From CAZNMF01 sp035547155 (GTDB lineage Bacteria > Acidobacteriota > Vicinamibacteria > Vicinamibacterales > SCN-69-37): 64,000 nt of DNA. The stretch lies in assembly GCA_035547155.1 (NCBI GenBank), contig DASZVJ010000116.1:1-64000 (forward strand), read 5' to 3'. The notes under the pieces are model-generated. The model did not search any database. It saw only the letters and a program-made list of their open reading frames with translations, and was not told the DNA's origin. This document shows, in pieces, positions 7,988 through 16,974 of this stretch (positions are counted from its first letter, which is position 1; each line of letters starts with the position of its first letter). The translations under genes and the position numbers were made by a program.

Positions 7988-8587
7988 GTGATTGACGTCC
8001 TGCTGTTCGATCTCGGCGGCGTGCTCGTCGACTATTCCGGCGTCCGCGATCTCGCGTCGCTCCTGCCGGATCACCCGTCGGAACAGGACGTCCGCGCGCG
8101 TTGGAGCCGCTGTCAGCCGACGGAGGCCTATTGCCTCGGCCATCTGAGTCGGCAGCAATTCGGCGAGCGCTTCGTCGGCGAATGGAACCTCTCGCTGAGC
8201 CCGGACGCGTTCCTCGGCGAGTTCCGCGCGTGGCCTCGTCGGCTGTTTCACGGCACGCCCGAATTACTCACCTCGCTGCGATCGCGGTATCGCGTCGCGA
8301 TCTTGAGCAACTCGAACGAGCTGCACTGGGAGCGCATCATGGACGACCTCGGCGTCGCCGCGCTCTGCGACGTCGCGATCTCCTCGCACCACGTCCACCT
8401 CGCGAAGCCGGATTCTCGCATCTTTCTGGCGACCCTCGACCGGCTCGCCGTGCGGCCAGAGACCGTGATGTTCTTCGACGACGCAATCGCCAACGTCGAG
8501 GCCGCGAGGACGCTCGGTATGCAGGCTTGCCACGTCGCCGGCATCGACGACATCCGCGCGCATCTGACAGCGGCCGGCGTGTTGTAG
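7988..8587 (+). CDS. HAD-superfamily hydrolase, YihX-like
   Basis: A 199-residue HAD subclass IA protein. It has the nucleophile motif LFDLGGVLVD at the N terminus, motif II LSNSN (about residue 103), the lysine in HLAKPDSRIF (about 138), and motif IV FFDDAIANVEAA (about 160). The second position of DxD is replaced by glycine, as in YihX and similar sugar-phosphate phosphatases. A sugar phosphate or other small phosphoester is the likely substrate. Translation starts at GTG (7988); no clear ribosome site. It is convergent with the SecD-head protein gene, 5 bases away. Confidence 0.85.
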   Translation: MIDVLLFDLGGVLVDYSGVRDLASLLPDHPSEQDVRARWSRCQPTEAYCLGHLSRQQFGERFVGEWNLSLSPDAFLGEFRAWPRRLFHGTPELLTSLRSRYRVAILSNSNELHWERIMDDLGVAALCDVAISSHHVHLAKPDSRIFLATLDRLAVRPETVMFFDDAIANVEAARTLGMQACHVAGIDDIRAHLTAAGVL

Positions 8588-8592
8588 CGCGG

Positions 8593-9207
8593 CTATCGAA
8601 CTACGAGCCCCGCCGCGATCCGCTCGGCTTCCGTCTGCGAGTAATGTCCCGTGATCACCGCGGATGTGTCGATCGCGCTGCGGATCACAGGCGCGAGCGC
8701 CACGCGGCCGTCGATCAGGATCGCCAGCGGCTCGCCGATGTGATCGTCCGTGGCGCGACGCATCTTGTCCGCGCCTTCTGGCGTGAACGTCACCTCGACG
8801 CTGAACTCCGATGACGAATTTCCCGGCACGACGACCGCGCTCGCAATGTCGGCATTCGTGACGATGGCTTGCTCGTCGAGATAGATGCGCCGACTGGAGG
8901 CTGCGACGACGGCTTCGTGTCGATCGGAGGACGGCGTCGTCTCGGCGAGGCGCACTTCGAAGCGCACGGCCGCGGCCGAGACATTGACGGCGGGACTCGG
9001 CGCGACACGCCACCCGACGCCCGCCGCGACCACGAGCGTCGCCGCGGCGACGACCTGGACGAGCCATCGGCGCGACGGCCGCGCAGGCGCGCGACGCGCG
9101 GCGGCTGCAACGATCGCCGATCGCCGCGCCCGATGCGCGTGCGCGTCCCACGCCGGCTCGTCGCGCAGCGGATCGGCGTCACGAAGGATGTCTGTGAGTG
9201 CGCTCAT
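8593..9207 (-). CDS. Membrane protein with SecD P1-head-like domain, coupled to ECF sigma factor
   Basis: A 204-residue protein. The cytosolic N terminus (about 1-47) has MSALTDILRDADPLRDEPAWD..., similar in layout to anti-sigma N termini. One transmembrane helix follows (about 48-68, WLVQVVAAATLVVAAGVGW). The C-terminal extracytoplasmic part (about 130-203, VTFTPEGADKMRRATDD..., EPLAILIDGRVALAPVI, ITGHYSQTEAERIA) matches the head subdomain of SecD/SecDF. Its start overlaps the sigma gene stop by four bases (ATGA), so translation is coupled. The position suggests an anti-sigma or sensor for the upstream sigma factor; no zinc finger is seen. Substrate or signal unknown. Confidence 0.72.
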   Translation of the reverse strand: MSALTDILRDADPLRDEPAWDAHAHRARRSAIVAAAARRAPARPSRRWLVQVVAAATLVVAAGVGWRVAPSPAVNVSAAAVRFEVRLAETTPSSDRHEAVVAASSRRIYLDEQAIVTNADIASAVVVPGNSSSEFSVEVTFTPEGADKMRRATDDHIGEPLAILIDGRVALAPVIRSAIDTSAVITGHYSQTEAERIAAGLVVR

Positions 9208-9758
9208 CGTGTCTCTCCTTTGGGGCTGTCGAGCATGCGCGCCAGATCGCGACGTCCGACGGACAGATGCCATCGCACGGTGATGGCCGTGATGCCGAGC
9301 AGCGCGGCGATGTCCGCGACGGTGCGCTCTTCGAGCTCGTGCAGGACGATGACCGCGCGGCGCCGCGGTGGCAGGACGTCGAGCGCGCTCCAAATCGCAG
9401 AGCGCGCGATCAGCGCTGATTCCTGATCCGGCGCGTGTCGAGGCGGCGACGTGTGCATGCGCGCGTCTGCGCGATTCCGGCTCGCCATTCGCCGCCACTG
9501 ATCGCGGCGCAGGTTGACGAGCACGCGCACGAGCCAGGCCTCTTCGTTCGTGTGCCCCGTGGGAATCGGCCTCCGGGCCGTCGCGGCACGGAGAAACGTC
9601 TCCTGCACCAGATCGTGCGCGTCGTCCGCATTGGCGACGAGCCGGCGTGCGAGGCGATAGAGACGGGCGTAGTGCGTGTCGAACAACGCCGCGAGGCGAT
9701 CGGCGCGGTCACCCGCCACGTCGGCCGGCAGCGCTGCGGCGAGCGGATGTGCGTCCAT
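9204..9758 (-). CDS. ECF-type RNA polymerase sigma factor
   Basis: A 184-residue sigma-70 family protein with only regions 2 and 4. Region 2 spans about 22-95 (FDTHYARLYRLARRLVANADDAHDLVQETFLRA, WLVRVLVNLRRDQWRR). Region 4 spans about 125-178 (ALDVLPPRRRAVIVLHELEERTVADIAALLGITAITVRWHLSVGRRDL). It should direct polymerase to a small stress-type regulon. It is the first gene of a two-gene unit with the SecD-head membrane protein. A GCAACC element in the 176-base divergent upstream region, about 34 bases before the start, could be an ECF -35 used for autoregulation, though the matching -10 is poor. Confidence 0.9.
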   Translation of the reverse strand: MDAHPLAAALPADVAGDRADRLAALFDTHYARLYRLARRLVANADDAHDLVQETFLRAATARRPIPTGHTNEEAWLVRVLVNLRRDQWRRMASRNRADARMHTSPPRHAPDQESALIARSAIWSALDVLPPRRRAVIVLHELEERTVADIAALLGITAITVRWHLSVGRRDLARMLDSPKGETR

Positions 9759-9821
9759 GCTTTTCTAAACGCGAGTCTGCGTCCGATCGTTGGTTGCAGC
9801 GCCAAGTGCCATTCTGGCGAG

Positions 9822-9832
9822 TGGTTAGACCA
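9822..9832. promoter_or_regulatory. TGGTTAGACCA palindrome, possible GntR/FadR-type operator
   Basis: TGGT-N3-ACCA is the core form of operators bound by FadR-subfamily GntR regulators. It sits in the 176-base gap between the sigma gene and the DUF1552 operon, about 100 bases before the latter. No GntR gene is in the window. This is a sequence match only. Confidence 0.35.
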
Positions 9833-9934
9833 GTTCGCTCGCGTGTTTTCGACCTCCCAGACAGGTCGATTTCGCTGTAGGCTAGAGCCCTCCGGAAATT
9901 CTTGACGGCGCGCGCGCGTCCGAGGGGCAGACAT

Positions 9935-11278
9935 ATGTCGTTTGTGACGGGCCGATCGATTCCACGTCGAACGTTCCTGCGCGGGATGGGGACGGCTGCC
10001 ATCGGCCTGCCGTTCCTCGACGCGATGTCGCCGGCGTTCGCCGCTGCGCCGAAGACGCCGGTGCGCCTCGCCTTCATGTACGTGCCGAACGGCATCGACA
10101 TGAAGCACTGGAACATCGAGCAGGAGGGCGCGTTCGGCGAGTTCCCGCGCGTCATGAAGCCGCTCGAGGCGTTCAAGAACGACATGCTGCAGATTGGCAA
10201 TCTGACGCACAACAGCGGACGCGCGCTGCTCGACGGCGCGGGCGATCACGGACGCTGCGCGGGCTCGTATCTCACCGGCATCCAGGTGAAGAAGACGACG
10301 GTCGACATCAAGGCGAGCGTCTCGTGCGATCAGATCATCGCGAACCACATCGGCAACGACACGCGGTTCGCATCGCTCGAGCTCGGCATGGACGACTCGC
10401 GCCAGGCGGGCGACTGCGACTCCGGCTACTCGTGCGCGTACACGAACAACCTCGCGTGGCGGAGCGAGACGCAGCCGCTGCCGCCGATTCTCGATCCGCG
10501 CGCGCTGTTCGAGCGGCTCTTCGGCGACGGCGCGGTCCTGAGCCCGGAGGAAAAAGCGCGGCAGGCGCGGTATCGCCGCAGCATCCTCGACTTCGTGATG
10601 TCCGACACGCACACGCTGCAGACGTCGCTCGGGCCGACGGACAAGCGGAAGCTGGACGAATATCTGTCGTCGATTCGTGAAGTCGAGCGGCAGCTCGAGA
10701 AAGCCGAGCGCGAGAGCGTCGTGATCGATCCCGGCATGCCGAAGCCGTACGGCGTGCCGCCCGACTTCGGCGAGCACTTCAAGCTGCTGAGCGGCATGCT
10801 CGCGATCGCCTTCCAGGCGGATCTGACGCGCGTTGCCACGTTCCTGATGACGCGCGAGGGCACGAGCCGGTCCTATCGCGAGATCGGCATCTCCGACGGC
10901 CATCATCCGTGCACGCACCATCAGGGCAAGCCGGATCTGATGGAGAAGGTGACGCGCATCAACGAGTACCACACGGCGCAGCTCGCTGGCTTCCTCACCA
11001 CGCTGAAGTCGATGAAGGAAGGCGACTCGAACGTGCTGGACAACTCGATGATCGTGTACGGCGCGGGGCTTTCGGACGGCAACCGCCATCTGCACGAAGA
11101 TCTGCCGACGCTGCTCATCGGCCGAGGTGGCGGCTACTTCAAGCCGGGCCGCCGCATCATCTACCGGAAGGAAACGCCGATGTGCAACCTCCATCTCACG
11201 CTGATGGATCGCATGGGCGTGCACCTCGACAACTTCGGCGACGCGTCCAGCCCGCTCGATCCCGCGAGCCTGACCTAG
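9935..11278 (+). CDS. Tat-exported DUF1552 protein
   Basis: A 447-residue protein beginning with a twin-arginine signal (RSIPRRTFLRGMGTAAIGLPFL, arginines 11-12), so it is exported folded. The body matches the DUF1552 family (VRLAFMYVPNGIDMKHW, LTGIQVKKT, VSCDQIIANHIG, SLELGMDDSRQAGDCDSGYSC, PPILDPRALFERLFGDG, LIGRGGGYFKPGRRI). DUF1552 proteins have no known activity but are found next to DUF1592/1588/1585 cytochrome-like proteins in Acidobacteria and Planctomycetes. GAGGGG at 9922-9927 fits the ATG. It is the first gene of a three-gene operon. Confidence 0.88.
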   Translation: MSFVTGRSIPRRTFLRGMGTAAIGLPFLDAMSPAFAAAPKTPVRLAFMYVPNGIDMKHWNIEQEGAFGEFPRVMKPLEAFKNDMLQIGNLTHNSGRALLDGAGDHGRCAGSYLTGIQVKKTTVDIKASVSCDQIIANHIGNDTRFASLELGMDDSRQAGDCDSGYSCAYTNNLAWRSETQPLPPILDPRALFERLFGDGAVLSPEEKARQARYRRSILDFVMSDTHTLQTSLGPTDKRKLDEYLSSIREVERQLEKAERESVVIDPGMPKPYGVPPDFGEHFKLLSGMLAIAFQADLTRVATFLMTREGTSRSYREIGISDGHHPCTHHQGKPDLMEKVTRINEYHTAQLAGFLTTLKSMKEGDSNVLDNSMIVYGAGLSDGNRHLHEDLPTLLIGRGGGYFKPGRRIIYRKETPMCNLHLTLMDRMGVHLDNFGDASSPLDPASLT

Positions 11279-11300
11279 CCTTCACGCGGAGCTCGACGGC

Positions 11301-12395
11301 ATGCAAGCGGGACGCGGCACCGCCAAGCCGCCAATCGGCATCGCGCTCGACGGCGATCTCGGCGCGCGCCTCGACGCGCTGCTGGCGATTGCGATGCTCA
11401 ATGGCCTCGCGTCGAAAGGTGAGGCGCGCAAGATCGCGGTCTGCATCTCGCGCTCGAGCCTGAAAGCCGCACAGCTCGCCGACGTCGCGACCGCGTTCTA
11501 CAGCGGCCGTCCGCTGCCGGGGCCCGGCGGCGCCGTCGGCGGCAATCCCGACACCATCATCGGCATGCCGGACGGTCCGTCGTTCGCGACGGACAATCCG
11601 CCGCTGGCCGCCGTCCTGTCGCAGAAGGCCGCTGACGGCACGCCGCAGTATCAGAGCGCCGTCGCGACCGCGCTCGACACGGCCGACGATGCCGTGCTGA
11701 TCCGGAACATGCTGCTGGCGCAGAACGACGGCAACGCGGCGATCGTGCTGGCGGGGCCTGCGTCGGGCCTCGCGCGTTTGCTCGCGCTCTACGGTTCGAA
11801 ACCGCAGATCGCGACGAAGGCCGCGCGGCTCGTCGTTGCCGTCGGTGCGTTCCCGTCAGGACCGCCGGACGCGGCACTCGCGAGCGATGTCGCCGCCGCG
11901 CGCAAAGTGTTCGCGGAATGGCCGACGCCCATCGTCGCCGCCGGCGCGGAGCTCGGTGCCGCGCTGCCGTATCCGGGCGCGAGCATCGAGTCCGACTTCG
12001 CCTGGTCGAAAGCGCATCCGATTGCCGATGCGTATCGCGCGTTCAAGCCGATGCCGTACGACGCGCCGGCGAGCGCGCTCGCGGCGCTGCTCTATGCCGC
12101 GCATCCCGACGAGGGCTTCTTCAAGCTGTCGGAGCCAGGCACGATCGCTGTGCTTGACGATGGCCGCACGCAGTTCACGGCGAGCGCAGAGGGCCAGCAT
12201 CGATATCTGATTGCGGATCCGGCGCAGACCGATCGCGTGATCAAGCTGTACCGAGGCCTGGTGTCCGCGCCGCCGATGCCGCGTGCCGTGCGCGGTGGAC
12301 GCGGCAATGCGGCGGCGCAGCAACAACAGCAGCAGCAACAACAACCGCCGGCTCAAGCGCCGAAGCCGGACGGGATCAAGCCGCCAACGCCGTGA
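11301..12395 (+). CDS. Nucleoside-hydrolase-like protein with degenerate active site
   Basis: A 364-residue protein whose start (PPIGIALDGDLGARLDALLAIAMLNGLA) and C-terminal MPYDAPASALAALLYAAHPDEGFF resemble the inosine/uridine nucleoside hydrolase fold. The canonical metal motif DTDxGxDD is altered: aspartates sit at 17, 19 and 25 and the DD pair is missing. Catalysis by the standard calcium mechanism is therefore doubtful. There is no signal peptide, unlike both neighbours. The C terminus ends in a polyglutamine run (nine Q) and a Pro/Ala tail. It lies 22 bases after the DUF1552 gene and 16 before the DUF1592 gene, so it is co-transcribed with them. Confidence 0.65.
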   Translation: MQAGRGTAKPPIGIALDGDLGARLDALLAIAMLNGLASKGEARKIAVCISRSSLKAAQLADVATAFYSGRPLPGPGGAVGGNPDTIIGMPDGPSFATDNPPLAAVLSQKAADGTPQYQSAVATALDTADDAVLIRNMLLAQNDGNAAIVLAGPASGLARLLALYGSKPQIATKAARLVVAVGAFPSGPPDAALASDVAAARKVFAEWPTPIVAAGAELGAALPYPGASIESDFAWSKAHPIADAYRAFKPMPYDAPASALAALLYAAHPDEGFFKLSEPGTIAVLDDGRTQFTASAEGQHRYLIADPAQTDRVIKLYRGLVSAPPMPRAVRGGRGNAAAQQQQQQQQQPPAQAPKPDGIKPPTP

Positions 12396-12411
12396 GCGGA
12401 CGGAGACACAC

Positions 12412-14898
12412 GTGCGTCTGAAGCTCAGCCCTGTCATCGTCGGAACCGCCGTCGCCGTGTTGTGCCTGGCGGTCGGCATCAAGTCGCAGGCGCCCACGGG
12501 CGCTGCGAACGCGAAGAAGACGCCGGCTGCGCCCGCGCGGCCAGCCGCGACGGCTCCGAAGCCGAGTGCGCCTGCGCGCCAGGCGCCACGTCAAATCGCA
12601 GAAGCGCGTCCCGCTGCGCCAAAGCCTGCCGCGCCAACCGTGCCGGCACATCCTGACGAAGCGGCGTTCCTCGCGGCGACCGGCCCGCTGTTCGACGGCA
12701 CGTGCGGCGATTGCCACAACGAGTTCGAGCTCGCCGGCGATCTCGATCTCGGTCCGTACTACGAGGTCGCGACGCTGACGTCCGATCGCGACACGTGGGA
12801 GAAGATCCTCGCGAAGCTGAAGGCGGGCGAGATGCCGCCGAAGGACGTCGAGCGGCCAGACGCCCAGATCAAGCAGCTCATCGCGTTCCTCGACAACGAG
12901 CTCGATCGGCAGGATGCGCTCGTGCCGCCCGATCCAGGCCGCGTGACCGCGCGCCGGCTGAACCGCACCGAGTACACGAACACGATTCGCGATCTGCTCG
13001 CGATCGACTTCCGCGCCGACAGGAATTTCCCAACCGACGACTCGGGCGAAGGCTTCGACAACATCGGCGACATCCTCACCGTCTCGCCCGTGCTGATGGA
13101 GAAATATCTGTCGGCGGCCGCGCGTATCGCCGATCGCGCCATTGCCGCCGAGCCGCTGCCGAAGCCCGTCGAAGTCGAGTACAGCCTGCGTTACAAGAAT
13201 CTGCGGCGGCTGGATCCGAGCAACGTCGAAGCCACGCATCGCTTCGATTTCGACGCCGACTACGATCTGCGCATCGGCCTGCCCGGTCAGCGCGCCGACG
13301 ATGCCGCACCGGTGACGCTCGGCTTGTGGATCGACGGCAAGCTCGCGACGACGAAGACCATCGAGACCAAACCGTCCGGCCTCGTGTACTTCAATCCGTA
13401 CTCCGAAGAACAGCTCCGCGTGCCGGTGCCGGAAGGCGACCACACGCTGCGCCTCGGCTTCATCGACGACGAGTTCGTCAAGACGCTCGCGAAGGACGAC
13501 ATCTACAAGGACAAGGTCAACAAGTGGATCGGCTCGGTCACGATCGTCGGCCCGTTCGCGCCGAAGGATCCGAAGCCGAGCCGGACGAAGATCCTGGTCT
13601 GCGATCCGAAGACCGGCGCCGTCTGCGTCGACAAGATCCTGTCGACGCTCGCACGACGCGCGTACCGGCGGCCCGTGACGCACGCGGAGGTCGCGGCGCT
13701 GACGCGCTTCGTCAACATGGCGAAGGCCGACGGCGAGTCCACCGAGCAGGGCATTGCGCTGGCGATTCAGGCGATGCTCGTGTCGCCGAACTTCCTCTTC
13801 CACATCGAGCACGATCCGAATCCGACGGATCCGACGGCCGTGCATCGCCTCTCGGACGTCGAGCTCGCGTCGCGGCTGAGCTACTTCCTCTGGAACTCGA
13901 TGCCCGACGACGAGCTGCTGTCGCTGGCGGAGCGCCGTCAGCTGCGCACGCCGTCGGTGCTCGAGGCGCAGGTCAAGCGCATGCTGGCGGATCCGAAGTC
14001 GTCGGCGCTGGCGGAGAACTTCGCCGGACAGTGGCTCGAGATCCGCAACCTCGACAGCATCAAGCCCGATCCCCAGAAATTCCCGGCGTGGGGGCCTGAG
14101 CTGCGTGACGCGATGAAGACCGAGACGCGGATGTTCTTCGACGAGATCCTCCGCGAGAACCGGCCGATCAGCGAGTTCCTCAACGCGCGGTACACGTATC
14201 TGAACGAGTTCCTCGCCGACTACTACGGCATCGAGGGTGTGAAGGGACCGGAGTTCCGCCGCGTCGAGCTGACGACCGACGAGCGCGGCGGCGTGCTCGG
14301 ACAGGGCAGCGTGCTCGCCGTCTCCAGCTACCCGACGCGCACCTCCGTCGTCATTCGCGGGAAGTACATCCTGCAGAACATTCTCGGCGCGCCGCCGCCC
14401 CCGCCGCCGCCGAACGTGCCCGCGCTCGACGAGAGCGCCGTCGGCACGGCCGCGTCGTTGCGGCAGCAGATGGAGAAGCACCGATCGAATCCGATCTGCG
14501 CGTCGTGCCATTCGCGCATGGATCCGCTCGGCTTCGCGCTCGAGAACTACGACGCGGTCGGCAAGTGGCGCACGCAGGACGGCGCGTTTCCGGTCGACGC
14601 CAGCGGCGTGCTGCCGAACGGGAAGTCGTTCTCGAGCCCGGCAGAGATGCGCGAGGTCCTGAGCGGGATGCTGCCGGATTTCGCGCACTGCCTGACGGAG
14701 AAGATGATGACGTACGCGCTCGGCCGCGGCCTCGCGCGCTACGATCGGCCGACGATCAACGGCATCACGAAGCGCCTCGCCGCCGAGGGCTACGGGTTCC
14801 AGACGCTCGTGATGGAAGTGGTGAAGAGCCTGCCGTTCCAGTCGCGCCGCGGCGAAGCCGTCGCGCCGCCCAAGACGCTGCAGACCGCGAGCCGGTGA
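12412..14898 (+). CDS. Exported di-heme DUF1592/DUF1588/DUF1585 protein
   Basis: An 828-residue protein with an N-terminal hydrophobic signal (residues about 5-25) and an Ala/Pro-rich linker. A planctomycete-cytochrome-like domain comes next with a heme-c motif CGDCH at 98-102, followed by DUF1587 (ARRLNRTEYTNTIRDLL), DUF1595, DUF1592 (LSYFLWNSMPDDELL), DUF1588 (RGGVLGQGSVLAVSSYPTRTS, second heme motif CASCH at 696-700) and DUF1585. The family is thought to act in periplasmic redox chemistry with DUF1552 partners, but no reaction is established. GTG at 12412 with GGAG upstream is preferred over an in-frame ATG at 12283, which would overlap the previous gene. The stop is followed by a T-rich stretch. 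Confidence 0.88.
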   Translation: MRLKLSPVIVGTAVAVLCLAVGIKSQAPTGAANAKKTPAAPARPAATAPKPSAPARQAPRQIAEARPAAPKPAAPTVPAHPDEAAFLAATGPLFDGTCGDCHNEFELAGDLDLGPYYEVATLTSDRDTWEKILAKLKAGEMPPKDVERPDAQIKQLIAFLDNELDRQDALVPPDPGRVTARRLNRTEYTNTIRDLLAIDFRADRNFPTDDSGEGFDNIGDILTVSPVLMEKYLSAAARIADRAIAAEPLPKPVEVEYSLRYKNLRRLDPSNVEATHRFDFDADYDLRIGLPGQRADDAAPVTLGLWIDGKLATTKTIETKPSGLVYFNPYSEEQLRVPVPEGDHTLRLGFIDDEFVKTLAKDDIYKDKVNKWIGSVTIVGPFAPKDPKPSRTKILVCDPKTGAVCVDKILSTLARRAYRRPVTHAEVAALTRFVNMAKADGESTEQGIALAIQAMLVSPNFLFHIEHDPNPTDPTAVHRLSDVELASRLSYFLWNSMPDDELLSLAERRQLRTPSVLEAQVKRMLADPKSSALAENFAGQWLEIRNLDSIKPDPQKFPAWGPELRDAMKTETRMFFDEILRENRPISEFLNARYTYLNEFLADYYGIEGVKGPEFRRVELTTDERGGVLGQGSVLAVSSYPTRTSVVIRGKYILQNILGAPPPPPPPNVPALDESAVGTAASLRQQMEKHRSNPICASCHSRMDPLGFALENYDAVGKWRTQDGAFPVDASGVLPNGKSFSSPAEMREVLSGMLPDFAHCLTEKMMTYALGRGLARYDRPTINGITKRLAAEGYGFQTLVMEVVKSLPFQSRRGEAVAPPKTLQTASR

Positions 14899-14909
14899 AA
14901 TGGCGTTTT

Positions 14910-15551
14910 TTACTTGATCGAGATCCCCGCGGACAGCACGAGCAACCGCGATCGCTGACGTCCCGGATACGTGATGGTCGGATCCTCCGGCCGCGTCAGA
15001 TAGAAGCGCATGTCGAAGCAGAACGCGAGGTGCGCGGTGTTGAACCAGCGCGCGCCGGCGCCCATGTTGATCGTGCGCTTGCGCGGCGCCGGATCGTCCG
15101 GCGCCGTGTCGCGCTGATAGCTGGCGAAGCTGAGCGGGCCCATGCCGGCGCTCAGATAGCTCCAGCCCTGGCGATGACCGAAGTTGAAGGAGATCTGCGG
15201 CGACAGGCCCATCAGCTTCTGCGTGATCGGCAGGCCGACGGGATCGCCGGTCGTCTCGTCGTGCGCCTGCCTGCGGCCGCGCGCGAGAATTCCTTCTGCG
15301 CCGATGCCGAGCGCGAAGCCCTTCGTGTGAATCGGATAGACGTGCACGCCGGCCACGCCGCCGAGGCCGCGGGACGGGAGATCCGTTGGCTGGACGCCGA
15401 GCCCCGCCGCCGTCACGGGGTCCTGCTTGAGACCAGCGTAGAACCCGCGCAGGTCGAACGCGAATCGGCCAATCGGCTCGGTCGGCTGTTGCGCGCGCGC
15501 AACGGTAGGCGCGCAGATCAGCGCGGCGGCGATCAAAGCGAAGACACGCAT
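14910..15551 (-). CDS. Outer-membrane beta-barrel protein
   Basis: A 213-residue protein with a cleavable signal peptide (MRVFALIAAALICAPTVARAQQ). Alternating amphipathic strands follow (FAFDLRGFYAGL, GVAGVHVYPI, FALGIGAEGIL, SPQISFNFG, WSYLSAGMG, INMGAGARWF, LAFCFDMRFYL), and the C terminus is LLVLSAGISIK. The pattern fits a small 8-strand outer-membrane barrel of the OmpA/OmpW-like superfamily. No enzyme motif is visible and its role is unknown. It is convergent with the DUF1592 gene. Confidence 0.7.
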   Translation of the reverse strand: MRVFALIAAALICAPTVARAQQPTEPIGRFAFDLRGFYAGLKQDPVTAAGLGVQPTDLPSRGLGGVAGVHVYPIHTKGFALGIGAEGILARGRRQAHDETTGDPVGLPITQKLMGLSPQISFNFGHRQGWSYLSAGMGPLSFASYQRDTAPDDPAPRKRTINMGAGARWFNTAHLAFCFDMRFYLTRPEDPTITYPGRQRSRLLVLSAGISIK

Positions 15552-15594
15552 CTCAGGGAGCGTACAACAAGACCGCGGGGCTGAAGTCCCGCGG

Positions 15595-16974
15595 CTACGA
15601 TGACGACGGGATCATCGTCTTTGCGAGCGCAATCGCCTCGTCGAGCGTCCTGACCTCGCCGTCCATCTGTTTCTCGTACACGGCTTTCAGAATCTCGCCG
15701 ACGGCCGGCCCAGGCTTCAGGCCCAATTCGAGCAGATGGCGGCCCATGAGGATCGACACGGGCGGCGCGTGCTCGATGCCGAGCGCGCGGGCGCGCTCGA
15801 GGAACCAGTCCATCGCGGAGCAGTCGAACGCGCCGCCGCGTCCGTGACAGTCGGCCTTGGCGAGCCGCACGAGCAGCTCGAGATCGACTTTGTGCGCGAG
15901 CCGGCGGAACGCGCCGTCGCTCACGGGCTTCGGCGCCTTGAAGAACGCGCTCGGCTTCAGATGCTGAGCGACGAGGCCGAGCACGGCGTAGCGCACGTCG
16001 AAGCCGTCGAGCGAGTGCAGATTGAGCGTGTCCAGCACGCGCGTCGACGGCTCGACGCCGGCCTCTTCGTGGCCCGGCGATCGCCATCGTCCATCGATCA
16101 TCGCCGTCGTCTGCGGCTTCGCGATGTCGTGACAGAGCGCGGCGACCATGATCGCGACGGCGGGCCCGCGCTCGAGGTCGCCGATGCGCCGCCGCGCCTG
16201 GTCGACGACCATCAGCGTGTGCGTCCACACGTCGCCTTCGGGATGCCACTCGGGATCCTGCGGGCACGTGGCGAGCGGGACGAGATCGGGAAAAAGCGTG
16301 TGAATGACGCCGATTTCCCACGCCAGCGCGAGGCCGACCGACGGTCGCGCGGCCTGCAGGAACAGCTTCTCGAACTCGCCCCAGATGCGCTCGGCCGGCA
16401 GATCGTCGAGCGGGATCGTTCGGCACAGCGTCTTCGTCGCATCGTCGACCGTCAGCTCGAACCGCGCGGCGAATTGCAGCGCGCGCAGCACGCGCAAGCT
16501 GTCGTCGCCAAACGTGCGCGCGTCGACGGCACGCAGGATCTTCGCATCGAGGTCACGTTCGCCGCCGAACGGATCGACGACCTCGCCGGTGAGCGGGTCC
16601 ATCGACATCGCGTTGATCGTGAAGTCGCGCCGCCGCGCGGCATCCTCGAGCGGCAGGAACGGATCGCCGTCGACGACGAAGCCCTTGTGGCCGCGGCCGG
16701 TCTTCGACTCGCGCCGCGGCAGCGACACGTCGACGTTCGCGATCTTGAAGACCGTGAAGCTCTCGCCGACCGTATCCACGCGTCCGAAGCGCTGGACGAT
16801 CGCGCGCACGCGATCCGCTGGCAGGCCGAAGACTTCGACGTCGATGTCCTTGGACGTCCGCCCCAGGCGCGCGTCGCGGACCCATCCGCCGACGAGCAGC
16901 GCACGCCCACCGGCATCGCGGACCGCGCGCGCGAGATCGAGAACGAGGTCAGGAATGAGAGGCCCCATCCGCAT
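15595..16974 (-). CDS. cca: CCA tRNA nucleotidyltransferase / polyA polymerase family with HD domain
   Basis: A 459-residue class II nucleotidyltransferase that adds or repairs the 3' CCA of tRNA (or adds A tails). The N-terminal catalytic head has LLVGGWVRDARLG, DIDVEVFG (metal carboxylates) and RRRDFTINAMSMDPLTG. The neck and body follow, then a C-terminal HD region (LMVVDQARRR, ALCHDIAKP around residue 280) as in CCA enzymes with phosphohydrolase activity. It is the last gene of a four-gene minus-strand operon. Its ATG lies 26 bases inside the SDR coding sequence; a second ATG two codons later is possible. Confidence 0.9.
   Translation of the reverse strand: MRMGPLIPDLVLDLARAVRDAGGRALLVGGWVRDARLGRTSKDIDVEVFGLPADRVRAIVQRFGRVDTVGESFTVFKIANVDVSLPRRESKTGRGHKGFVVDGDPFLPLEDAARRRDFTINAMSMDPLTGEVVDPFGGERDLDAKILRAVDARTFGDDSLRVLRALQFAARFELTVDDATKTLCRTIPLDDLPAERIWGEFEKLFLQAARPSVGLALAWEIGVIHTLFPDLVPLATCPQDPEWHPEGDVWTHTLMVVDQARRRIGDLERGPAVAIMVAALCHDIAKPQTTAMIDGRWRSPGHEEAGVEPSTRVLDTLNLHSLDGFDVRYAVLGLVAQHLKPSAFFKAPKPVSDGAFRRLAHKVDLELLVRLAKADCHGRGGAFDCSAMDWFLERARALGIEHAPPVSILMGRHLLELGLKPGPAVGEILKAVYEKQMDGEVRTLDEAIALAKTMIPSSS

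Noticed and set aside
12376..14688. 770-codon open frame on the minus strand
   Set aside because: Antisense to the DUF1592 gene, Arg/Leu-rich and without domains; a GC-driven shadow.
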